From positions 1-48,366 of the forward strand of contig CAJCIO010000044.1 in NCBI GenBank assembly GCA_903970465.1: a stretch of DNA of 48,366 nt, given 5' to 3'. Source of the stretch: Gammaproteobacteria bacterium (GTDB lineage Bacteria; Pseudomonadota; Gammaproteobacteria; Pseudomonadales; Pseudomonadaceae). The position numbers were made by a program, and so were the translations under genes. Of the stretch, positions 8,702 to 15,789 are shown piece by piece; the first letter of the stretch is position 1, and each line of letters begins with the position of its first letter. Under the pieces are notes generated by a model. That model ran no database searches and was not told the origin of the DNA. It worked only from the letters and a program-made list of their open reading frames with translations.

Positions 8702-8717
8702 TGGCACGTCCCTCGCA
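8702..8717 (+). promoter_or_regulatory. Sigma-54 (-24/-12) promoter of nit cluster
   Basis: TGGCACGTCCCTCGCA keeps GG and GC with the required ten-base spacing (consensus TGGCACG-N4-TTGCA, one mismatch). It lies about 70 bp upstream of nitB and points into the cluster. Sigma-54 dependence fits nitrogen control of Nit1C clusters. The activator would be NtrC or a NitA-type enhancer-binding protein encoded elsewhere. Confidence 0.72.
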
Positions 8718-8787
8718 CTGTACCGCTGTAACCCGATCAGCCGCTCTCGGCCATCGATAACCGCGACGCAACAACGGAGATGACGAC

Positions 8788-9270
8788 ATGCCAAACGTGG
8801 ACATTGCTCACTATCAAGATGGCGACTTCCTGGTCAATTACGAAGAAAAGGTCTTCGAGGACGTCAAGGCCGAACCGGGTGAAAAAGCGCTGTTGACGTT
8901 CCACACCATCGCCTTCGAAGGCTCCATCGGCCTGGTCAACATGCTGCAGGCCAAGCGTCTGCTGCGCAAAGGTTTCGAAACCAAGATCCTGCTGTACGGC
9001 CCTGGCGTGCAACTGGGTGTGCAACGCGGCTTCCCGACCTTGGGGGCCGAGGCCTTTCCGGGGCATTTGGCGGTCAACAATCAGATCAAGGCGTTCATGG
9101 CCGAAGGCGGTGAGGTGTACGCCTGCCGCTTCGCGTTGCAGGCCCTGTACGGGCAGACCGAAAAAGCCCTGATCGAAGGTATTCGCCCGATCAACCCGCT
9201 GGACGTGATGGACCTGCGCCTGCTGATGCGGCGTGAGGGCGCGATGATCATTGATACCTGGACGGCGTAG
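8788..9270 (+). CDS. nitB: MSMEG_0572/Sll0783 family nitrogen starvation protein
   Basis: First gene of the Nit1C cluster, 160 residues. The family (MSMEG_0572 of Mycobacterium, Sll0783 of Synechocystis) is conserved beside Nit1-type nitrilases and induced on nitrogen starvation; its biochemical role is unknown. The fold looks DsrE-like, with a cysteine near residue 112 ([13 protein letters not shown]) and the stretch [16 protein letters not shown]. No membrane segment or signal peptide is present. The start has GGAG upstream and follows the sigma-54 promoter. A REP array separates it from nitC, unlike the tight spacing of the later genes. Confidence 0.88.
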   Translation: MPNVDIAHYQDGDFLVNYEEKVFEDVKAEPGEKALLTFHTIAFEGSIGLVNMLQAKRLLRKGFETKILLYGPGVQLGVQRGFPTLGAEAFPGHLAVNNQIKAFMAEGGEVYACRFALQALYGQTEKALIEGIRPINPLDVMDLRLLMRREGAMIIDTWTA

Positions 9271-9275
9271 CTCGA

Positions 9276-9675
9276 CTTGCCGGCCCCTTCGCGGGCAAGC
9301 CTTGCTCCCACAGGTGTACGGCTCTGCATCTGCTTGCACAGATGGATGGCTCTGCATCCGCTTGCACTGTGAGAGCAAGGCTTGCCCGCGAAGGGGCCCT
9401 TGCAGCTTGCCAGCAAGCTGTGCTCCCAGAGGGTGAACGGCACCCGAGCCGTACACCTGTGGGAGCAAGGCTTGCCCGCGAAGGGGCCCTTGCAGCTTGC
9501 CAGCGAGCTGTGCTCCCAGAGGGTGAACGTCACCTGAGCCGTACACCTGTGGGAGCAAGGCTTGCCCGCGAAGGGGCCCTTGCAGCTTGCCAGCAAGCTG
9601 TGCTCCCAGAGGGTAAACGGCACCTGAGCCGTACACCCGTGGGAGCAAGGCTTGCCCGCGAAGGGGCCCTCATAA
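9276..9675. repeat. Tandem REP array, exact 90-bp period, between nitB and nitC
   Basis: After an initial REP (9284-9320) the stretch holds four copies of CTTGCCCGCGAAGG at 9381, 9471, 9561 and 9651, exactly 90 bp apart. Each is paired with the opposed element AGCTTGCCAGCAAGCTGTGCT. Together with the 5' copy it forms a BIME-like chain filling the 450-bp gap. No gene is supported here; open frames on either strand are translated repeats. It may segment the nit mRNA. Confidence 0.93.
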
Positions 9676-9721
9676 CCGCCATAGATCACAGCACCCGCCA
9701 CCCATCCAGAGGCCCGCCACC

Positions 9722-10675
9722 ATGCCCATCATCCGCGCCGCCGCCGTCCAGTTCAGCCCCGTGCTGTACTCGCGTGAAGCCACGGTCGCCAAGCTCTGCG
9801 CCACCCTGCTCGAGCTCGGCCGTGAGGGTGTGCAATTCGCCGTATTCCCCGAAACCGTGGTGCCCTACTATCCCTATTTCTCCTTCGTGCAGCCGCCCTT
9901 CGCCATGGGCAAGCAACACCTCAAGCTGCTCGAACAATCCGTCACCGTCCCCTCCGACGTGACCCGCCAAATTGGCGAAGCCTGCCGCGAAGCCGGAGTC
10001 GTCGCCTGCATCGGCGTCAACGAGCGCGACGGCGGCACGCTCTACAACGCGCAGTTGCTGTTCGACGCCGACGGCAGCCTGATCCAGCACCGGCGCAAGA
10101 TCACCCCCACCTACCACGAGCGCATGGTCTGGGGCCAAGGCGACGGCTCCGGCCTGCGCGCCACGGACAGCGCAGTCGGGCGCATCGGTGCCCTGGCCTG
10201 CTGGGAACACTACAACCCGCTGGCCCGCTACGCGCTGATGGCCGACGGCGAGCAGATCCACGCGGCGATGTTCCCCGGCTCGCTGGTGGGACAGATCTTC
10301 GCCGAGCAGATGGAAGTCACCATTCGCCACCACGCCCTGGAAAGCGGCTGCTTCGTGGTCAACGCCACCGCCTGGCTGGATGCCGAGCAACAGGCGCACA
10401 TCATGGCCGATACCGGCTGCGCGCTGGAGCCGATCAGCGGCGGCTGCTTTACCGCCATCGTCTCCCCGGAAGGCAAGGTGCTCGGCCAGCGCACAGAGGG
10501 CGAAGGCACAGTGATCGCCGACCTGGATTTCGCCTTGATCGACAAACGCAAACGCATGATGGATTCGGTGGGGCACTACAGCCGGCCGGAGTTGCTGAGC
10601 CTGCTGATCGATCGGCGGGTCACGGCACATGTGCATGAGCATCGCCAGGCTGCCGAGGAGCATGTCCATGAATGA
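9722..10675 (+). CDS. nitC: Nit1-type nitrilase (Nit6803 family)
   Basis: Nitrilase of 317 residues, which hydrolyses nitriles to acids and ammonia. In related Nit1C clusters the enzyme is needed for growth on cyanide. The catalytic triad is intact: Glu44 ([14 protein letters not shown]), Lys126 ([11 protein letters not shown]) and Cys160 ([15 protein letters not shown]). The length is normal for bacterial nitrilases. It is cytoplasmic, with no signal peptide. The first ATG gives the expected N-terminus [14 protein letters not shown]. The end overlaps the nitD start by 8 bp. The in vivo substrate is not shown by sequence: HCN, aliphatic nitriles or cyanohydrin-derived nitriles are all possible. 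Confidence 0.95.
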   Translation: MPIIRAAAVQFSPVLYSREATVAKLCATLLELGREGVQFAVFPETVVPYYPYFSFVQPPFAMGKQHLKLLEQSVTVPSDVTRQIGEACREAGVVACIGVNERDGGTLYNAQLLFDADGSLIQHRRKITPTYHERMVWGQGDGSGLRATDSAVGRIGALACWEHYNPLARYALMADGEQIHAAMFPGSLVGQIFAEQMEVTIRHHALESGCFVVNATAWLDAEQQAHIMADTGCALEPISGGCFTAIVSPEGKVLGQRTEGEGTVIADLDFALIDKRKRMMDSVGHYSRPELLSLLIDRRVTAHVHEHRQAAEEHVHE

Positions 10676-12041
10676 CACGACGATTTTGCGCAAGCTGCAA
10701 GGGCCTCTTCGCGGGCAAGCCTTGCTCCCACAAGTGTACGGCTCGGCTTCGGACAGTGCCGTTGACCCTGTGGGAGCACAGCTTGCTCGCCAGCTGCAAG
10801 GGCCTCTTCGCGGGCAAGCCTTGCTCCCACAGGTGCAAGGCTCGGATTCGGATCGTGCCGTTGACCCTGTGGGAGCACAGCTTGCTGGCGAAGACGTCGG
10901 CAAGCACGCCCCGGATCCCAAGCGTACGCCTGTGGGAGCAAGGCTTGCCCGCGAAGGCAGCACTGCCAGTCCCGACCTGCTCGCCGAACTGCAATGCCAC
11001 GGTGTGCGCTGGCAAGGCGCCGACGGCCTGGCGCGCAAGGGCGGTGCCGGGCCTTCGGATCACAAGGCCCTGAGCCTGGGCGAACACACCGCCATGGTGC
11101 CGATGCTCAACCGCGCCTCGCTCGACTCGCCCTACTCCGCTGTGCCCGACAGCAGCGGCGCCCAGGCGCTGATCTTTCGCGAGGGCCTGCAGGTCGGTCA
11201 GGTACAGCTGCCCGGCGTGCCGAAGTTCTACGGGCTGAACACCGAGGACGGCATCCCCTACTGGAAGATCGCCACCCTGCACAGCAAGGACGTCCTCGCC
11301 ACCACCGTCCTGCAACACTGCATCCGCATGAACGAAGCCGCCACCTCGTGCCAGTTCTGCGCCATCGGCCAGTCACTGGCGAGCGGCAAGACCATCGCCC
11401 GCAAGCGCCCCGCGCAACTCGCCCAAGTGGCCAAGGCCGCCGTGGAGCTGGACGGTGTCAAACACATGGTGATGACCACCGGCACGCCGCAGACCAGCGA
11501 TCGCGGCGCCGCCATCCTCTGTGAATCGGCAGCGGCCGTGACCGCCGTGGTCGACCTGCCGATCCAGGCGCAGTGCGAGCCGCCCGACGACGACGCGTGG
11601 TTCCAGCGTCTCAAGGACAGCGGCGTGGTGTCCCTGGGCATGCACCTTGAGGCCGTCACCGACGCGGTGCGCCAGCGCATCATGCCGGGCAAGGCCGAGG
11701 TGCCGCTGGAGCGTTACTTCACGGCCTTCGACGCCGCCGTAAAGGTGTTCGGCCGCGGCCAGGTGAGCACCTATATCCTCGCCGGCCTGGGCGACAGCGA
11801 AGACGCCATCGCGCAGATGAGCGAACGCCTGGCCAGCGTCGGGGTGTATCCCTTCGTGGTGCCCTTCGTGCCCATCGACGGTACACCGCTGGCCCGCCAC
11901 CCCAAGCCCGACAGCGCCCTCATGCAACGCCTCTACCCGCGCATCGGCGCCAGCCTGCGCAAGCACGGCCTGCACTCGGACAACATCAACGCCGGCTGCG
12001 CCAAATGCGGCGCCTGCTCGGCCCTCAAACACCACGAGTAA
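10668..12041 (+). CDS. nitD: MSMEG_0568 family radical SAM protein with REP-encoded N-terminal insert
   Basis: Radical SAM protein of the Nit1C cluster, 457 residues from an ATG preceded by GAGGAG and overlapping nitC. Biotin synthase-like sequence begins near residue 97 ([15 protein letters not shown]). Cysteines 218, 228 and 231 ([18 protein letters not shown]) are the likely cluster ligands, spaced C-X9-C-X2-C rather than canonical C-X3-C-X2-C. A second cysteine group, CAKCGAC, lies at the C-terminus. Residues ~9-97 are encoded by three REP units and have no counterpart expected in the family, which is about 85-90 residues shorter. Translation could instead start inside the repeat at a GTG. 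The reaction is unknown. A role in preparing or releasing the nitrilase substrate is a guess from context. Confidence 0.85.
   Translation: MNDTTILRKLQGPLRGQALLPQVYGSASDSAVDPVGAQLARQLQGPLRGQALLPQVQGSDSDRAVDPVGAQLAGEDVGKHAPDPKRTPVGARLAREGSTASPDLLAELQCHGVRWQGADGLARKGGAGPSDHKALSLGEHTAMVPMLNRASLDSPYSAVPDSSGAQALIFREGLQVGQVQLPGVPKFYGLNTEDGIPYWKIATLHSKDVLATTVLQHCIRMNEAATSCQFCAIGQSLASGKTIARKRPAQLAQVAKAAVELDGVKHMVMTTGTPQTSDRGAAILCESAAAVTAVVDLPIQAQCEPPDDDAWFQRLKDSGVVSLGMHLEAVTDAVRQRIMPGKAEVPLERYFTAFDAAVKVFGRGQVSTYILAGLGDSEDAIAQMSERLASVGVYPFVVPFVPIDGTPLARHPKPDSALMQRLYPRIGASLRKHGLHSDNINAGCAKCGACSALKHHE
10690..10960. repeat. REP elements inside nitD 5' coding region
   Basis: Two full copies of a 99-bp REP unit (GGGCCTCTTCGCGGGCAAGC at 10701 and again at 10800) and a third partial inverted REP ending GGCTTGCCCGCGAAGGC at about 10957. 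The unit is 33 codons and all three stay open in the nitD frame, encoding repeats such as [14 protein letters not shown]. It begins about nine codons after the nitD ATG. Confidence 0.93.
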
Positions 12042-12055
12042 CGGGAGCGCAATCC

Positions 12056-12616
12056 ATGGCCGAACACGCCTTTGCCCTGGTCGACGGGACGTTCAGCGAA
12101 TTCCTCGCCGGCGACCTGTTGGTCAAGCCCGCCGACCAAGCCTGGGAACGCCAGCACTACTTCAGCCTGCGCCGCGCGGTGTTCAGCGACGAGCAACAAC
12201 TGCTCGCCCAGGACAAGGACGAAAAGGACTTCCAGGCCATCCCCATCGTCGCCGTCGCGCACCACTGCGGCATGCCCGAGCAGGTCATCGGCGCGGTGCG
12301 CATCTACCAGAGCGAACCAGGGGTCTGGTACGGCGGGCGCCTGTGCGTCGAGCGCCAGTACCGACGGCACGCGATGATCGGCAAGGCGCTGGTCAACGAG
12401 GCCGTGGCGCGGGCCATCGACTTGGGCTGCCAGACTTTTCTGGCCACCGTGCAGCAGGCCAACGAAGGCTATTTTCATGGGCTGCACTGGCACACCCTCG
12501 ACACCCTCGACCTGCTCGGCCACCCCCACTGCCTGATGCAGGCGCAGCTGGCGTGTTATCCGTTCATGGCCCGCCAGACTTCACTATTGCGCAAAAAGGC
12601 CAACCCCCATGACTAG
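12056..12616 (+). CDS. nitE: MSMEG_0567/Sll0786 family N-acetyltransferase
   Basis: GNAT-fold acyltransferase of the Nit1C cluster, 186 residues. A GNAT-like core is visible at ~85-150 (GAVRIYQSEPGVWYGGRLCV, then IGKALVNEAVARAIDLGCQ). In mycobacteria the equivalent domain is fused to the Sll0787-like domain encoded by the next gene; here they are separate genes overlapping by 8 bp, supporting a joint function. The start ATG has GGGAG nine bases upstream. The acceptor substrate is unknown. Confidence 0.88.
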   Translation: MAEHAFALVDGTFSEFLAGDLLVKPADQAWERQHYFSLRRAVFSDEQQLLAQDKDEKDFQAIPIVAVAHHCGMPEQVIGAVRIYQSEPGVWYGGRLCVERQYRRHAMIGKALVNEAVARAIDLGCQTFLATVQQANEGYFHGLHWHTLDTLDLLGHPHCLMQAQLACYPFMARQTSLLRKKANPHD

Positions 12617-13640
12617 TCCTCAAGCGGCGCTGATGGCGATGCTCGATCGACTGCGCGACACCGCCGCGATGCGCTCGAAACTGGCAATCCAGGAACCGGC
12701 CAAAACCCTGGCGCCCCATGGCCAGAGCCGCGACGAGCTGTACGCCCTGCCCGGCGACGACACCGCGGCGATTCGCTGCGGCGATCAGTACCAGTTGCTG
12801 GCGATCGAAGGGATGATTCCGGCCTTCGTCGAACAGGCGCCCTGGTTCGCCGGCTGGTCGGCGGTCATGGCCAACGTCAGCGATATCACCGCCATGGGCG
12901 GTCGCGCGACGGCGGTGGTCAACGCCTATTGGCACCATGACGTGATCGCCGCCGAGCAGGTGCTGGCCGGTATCCGCGCCGCCTGCGAGGCCTATGGTTT
13001 GATCCTCGCGGGCGGCCACACCAGCCAGGCACCCGGCAACCCGACGGCGCTGGCCGTGGCGGTCAGCGGCTGGGCGCGCAATCTGCTCTCGACCCTGCAC
13101 GTGGCGCCGGGGCAGATCATCGTCATGGCGGTCGATCTCGATGGTCGCTGGCACGGCGACGCGCCTTACTGGAAAGCCTTCGAAAACGTCGCCCCGCAGC
13201 GCCTGCGCGACAAGCTCGAAGTGATCCCGCGGCTGGCCGAAGCGGGGCTGCTGCACGCCGCCAAGGACATCAGCAACGCGGGCATCCTCGGCACCCTGCT
13301 GATGCTGCTGGAGCCCAAAGGCTGCGGCGCGGTGATCGATCTGTCGGCCTTGCCACAACCGGCTGACACACCGCTGGAACGCTGGCTGCAGGTCTTCCCC
13401 AGCTACGGCTTCGTCATGACCCTCGACCCGGAGGACCTGCCGACTGTGGCCGCCGCGTTCGCCTTCGAGGGCCTGCACTGCGCGCGCATCGGCGAGGTCG
13501 ATGACAGCGCGCGGTTGCGGGTCCGTCAGGGCCCGGCGCAGGCCGATTTCTGGGACCTGTCGCGCCAGCCTTTCACGGGGTTCCACTACCCGCAATTCAA
13601 TCCTGAGGCGCGCCCCGCCTTTACCCACAAGGAGCACTGA
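12609..13640 (+). CDS. nitF: Sll0787 family AIR synthase-like protein
   Basis: Protein of 343 residues related to PurM/ThiL/SelD-type ATP-dependent synthases (AIR synthase fold). Family-typical stretches are LPGDDTAAIRCGDQ (~47-60), the glycine/asp motif NVSDITAMGGRA (~91-102) and LAGGHTSQAPG (~135-145). The DD and SDITAMGG motifs usually bind Mg-ATP. It probably activates or phosphorylates a substrate made within the Nit1C pathway; the compound is unknown. It overlaps nitE by 8 bp and is followed two bases later by nitG, with GGAG located before its stop, so all three are co-translated. Confidence 0.87.
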   Translation: MTSPQAALMAMLDRLRDTAAMRSKLAIQEPAKTLAPHGQSRDELYALPGDDTAAIRCGDQYQLLAIEGMIPAFVEQAPWFAGWSAVMANVSDITAMGGRATAVVNAYWHHDVIAAEQVLAGIRAACEAYGLILAGGHTSQAPGNPTALAVAVSGWARNLLSTLHVAPGQIIVMAVDLDGRWHGDAPYWKAFENVAPQRLRDKLEVIPRLAEAGLLHAAKDISNAGILGTLLMLLEPKGCGAVIDLSALPQPADTPLERWLQVFPSYGFVMTLDPEDLPTVAAAFAFEGLHCARIGEVDDSARLRVRQGPAQADFWDLSRQPFTGFHYPQFNPEARPAFTHKEH

Positions 13641-13641
13641 C

Positions 13642-13968
13642 ATGCCCGCCGTCAACGTTCGTCTGCGCTGGCCCGATGGCCAGGAAAGCAACGTCTATTC
13701 GCCCTCCACCACGATCTTCGAGCACCTCGAGGCGGGGCAGTCCTACAGCCTGGCGGAGTTCTTGCGCCGCGCCGAAACCGGCCTCAATGCGGCCTCGGAA
13801 CGGGTCAAGCAGGTCAAGGGGTTCTATTGCAGTTCGGCCATGGACAGCCTCGGCGGCATCCGACTGACCGCCCGCAAATTCAGCGATCCACAGGCACAGG
13901 TCGAGGTGCTGGATATCCGTGAACAGGGCAGCGGCAAGGTGCATTACTCAGGCTTCGGCGAGATATGA
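13642..13968 (+). CDS. nitG: MSMEG_0570 family nitrogen starvation response protein
   Basis: Small cytoplasmic protein of 108 residues, conserved in Nit1C clusters and named for MSMEG_0570; function unknown. It begins MPAVNVRLRWPDGQESNVYS, with the family-typical middle stretch VKQVKGFYCSSAMDSLGGI. AGGAGCACTGAC directly precedes the ATG, and the gene follows nitF by one base. Its last bases and stop codon (ATATGA) are the first copy of the 65-bp tandem repeat that follows. Confidence 0.88.
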   Translation: MPAVNVRLRWPDGQESNVYSPSTTIFEHLEAGQSYSLAEFLRRAETGLNAASERVKQVKGFYCSSAMDSLGGIRLTARKFSDPQAQVEVLDIREQGSGKVHYSGFGEI

Positions 13969-14440
13969 ATTTTGTACTGAATTCACTGGCCTCTTCGCGG
14001 GCAAGTCTGGCTCCCACAAGTGCACGGATATGAATTTTGTACTGAATTCACTGGTCGCTTCGCGGGCAAGTCCGGCTCCCACCAGTGTACGGATATGAAT
14101 TTTGTACTGAATTCACCGGCCGCTTTGCAGGCAAGTCTGGCTTCCACAAGTGTACAGATCTGAGTTTTGTACTGAGTTCACTGGCCTCTTCGCGGGCAAG
14201 CCTTGCTCCCACAAGTGCACGGATATGAATTTTGTGGGGAATTCACCGGCCTCTTCGCGGGCGAGCCTTGCTCCCACAAGTGTACGGATATGAATTTTGT
14301 GCGGAATTCACTGGCCGCTTTGCAGGCAAGTCTGGCTCCCACAAGTGTACGGATATGAATTTTGTACTGAATTCACTGGTCGCTTCGTGCAGATCCATCG
14401 CCGTACACCTGTGGGAGCAAAGCTTGCTCGCGAAGAGGCC
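13963..14440. repeat. Tandem array, exact 65-bp period, between nitG and nitH
   Basis: Seven register marks of ATATGAATTTTGT (or its variant ATCTGAGTTTTGT) occur at 13963, 14028, 14093, 14158, 14223, 14288 and 14353, exactly 65 bp apart. Each unit joins that 5' segment and TGAATTCACTGG to one REP half-element (CTTCGCGGGCAAGTCTGGCT). The chain ends in an opposed REP at about 14403-14440. The first copy includes the nitG stop codon, so the unit was built from local sequence plus a REP. No gene is supported in this stretch. Confidence 0.93.
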
Positions 14441-14492
14441 ATCAGCATCGCTGCATCATTCTGCCCCGAACACCCTTACAGGAGCACTCACC

Positions 14493-15734
14493 ATGACCCA
14501 CTACAGCGCCATCATCGTCGGCGGCGGCCAGGCCGGTCTGTCCGCCAGCTACTACCTGCAGCAGCAGGACATCGACCATATAGTGCTCGAGAAGCACAGC
14601 CTCACCCACACCTGGCGCAATCAACGCTGGGACGCCTTCTGCCTGGTCACGCCGAACTGGCAGTGCACCCTGCCCGGCTATCCCTACGCCGGCGACGATC
14701 CCCACGGCTTCATGAAGAAAGACCAGATCATCGCCTACCTGGATGGCTTTATCGCCGCAGTCAACGCCCCGGTGCGCGAAGGCTGCGCGGTGCAGCGCCT
14801 GGTCGCGCGGCCCGAGGGCGGCTATGCGTTGAGCACCTCGCTGGGGGATTTCACTGCCGACCAGGTGATCATCGCGAGCGGCGGCTATCACACACCGATC
14901 ATCCCGCGCCTGGCCGAGCGCCTGCCCGCGCACATCACCCAACTGCACTCCGAACAGTACCGCAGCCCCCAGGCATTGCCCGCCGGTAACGTGCTGGTGG
15001 TGGGCTCGGGGCAATCCGGTGCGCAGATCGCCGAAGACTTGCACCTGGCAGGGCGCAAGGTGTTCCTGGCCGTCGGCGATGCGCCCCGTTGCGCGCGTTT
15101 TCACCGCGGGCGTGACGTGGTCGATTGGCTGGCCGACATGGGCTACTACGACATCGGCGTCGACACCCACCCGCTGCGCGAAGGCGTGCGCGACAACACC
15201 AATCACTATGTGACAGGGCGCGATGGCGGACGTGATATCGACCTGCGCCGCTTCGCCAAAGAAGGCATGCAACTGTTCGGGCGCCTGAACAGCCTGCAGG
15301 GCACCACGCTGCAATTCGCCGCGGACCTGGCCGACAAGCTCGACGCCGCCGATGCCGTCTATACCCGGATCAATGCCAGCATCGACAAGTACATCGCCGA
15401 GCAGGGCATCGAGGCGCCGCCCGGCGTGCCCTACACGCCACTCTGGGTGCCCGGGCAAGCCGCCACCGAGCTGGATCTGGCCGACAGCGATATCACCAGC
15501 ATCATCTGGTGCATCGGTTTTCAGCCGGATTTCAGTTGGGTGGACGTGCCGGTGTTCAACGGTCGCAGCTACCCCGGGCACACGCGTGGTGTGACGGCGC
15601 AGCCGGGGCTGTATTTCCTCGGCCTGCCGTGGCTGCATACCTGGGGCTCGGGGCGGTTTTCCGGAATCGCTCGGGATGCCGAGTATGTGGTGGAGCAACT
15701 CGTGGCGGTGCACGCCGACAAGGCCTGTCAGTAA
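14493..15734 (+). CDS. nitH: MSMEG_0569 family flavin-dependent oxidoreductase
   Basis: FAD/NAD(P)H-dependent monooxygenase-like flavoprotein, 413 residues, last gene of the Nit1C cluster. The FAD-binding motif is IIVGGGQAGLSASYYL (~8-23) and a second Rossmann motif, VLVVGSGQSGAQIAEDL, lies at ~169-185, as in YUCCA/CzcO-like flavoproteins. AGGAGCACTCACC precedes the ATG. It is separated from nitG by the 65-bp array. It may oxidise a nitrogen compound to supply the nitrilase, but the substrate is unknown. Longer upstream open frames are translated repeats and were excluded. Confidence 0.9.
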   Translation: MTHYSAIIVGGGQAGLSASYYLQQQDIDHIVLEKHSLTHTWRNQRWDAFCLVTPNWQCTLPGYPYAGDDPHGFMKKDQIIAYLDGFIAAVNAPVREGCAVQRLVARPEGGYALSTSLGDFTADQVIIASGGYHTPIIPRLAERLPAHITQLHSEQYRSPQALPAGNVLVVGSGQSGAQIAEDLHLAGRKVFLAVGDAPRCARFHRGRDVVDWLADMGYYDIGVDTHPLREGVRDNTNHYVTGRDGGRDIDLRRFAKEGMQLFGRLNSLQGTTLQFAADLADKLDAADAVYTRINASIDKYIAEQGIEAPPGVPYTPLWVPGQAATELDLADSDITSIIWCIGFQPDFSWVDVPVFNGRSYPGHTRGVTAQPGLYFLGLPWLHTWGSGRFSGIARDAEYVVEQLVAVHADKACQ

Positions 15735-15789
15735 CCGATCGTCATCTGCCTTGCCGTAGCGGCCGCGAGCGCCCTTGCCACCGTCCGCA

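Noticed and set aside
9081..9701. 206-codon frames on both strands across the nitB/nitC gap
   Set aside because: Repeat-derived peptides only (for example [10 protein letters not shown] repeated).
13963..14440. Possible CRISPR array because of regular spacing
   Set aside because: The whole 65-bp unit is repeated, with no variable spacers and no cas genes. It is a tandem REP array.
14232..14492. Extended N-terminus for nitH
   Set aside because: The extra 87 codons are translated 65-bp repeats. The ATG at 14493 gives the FAD-binding start directly and has AGGAG upstream.
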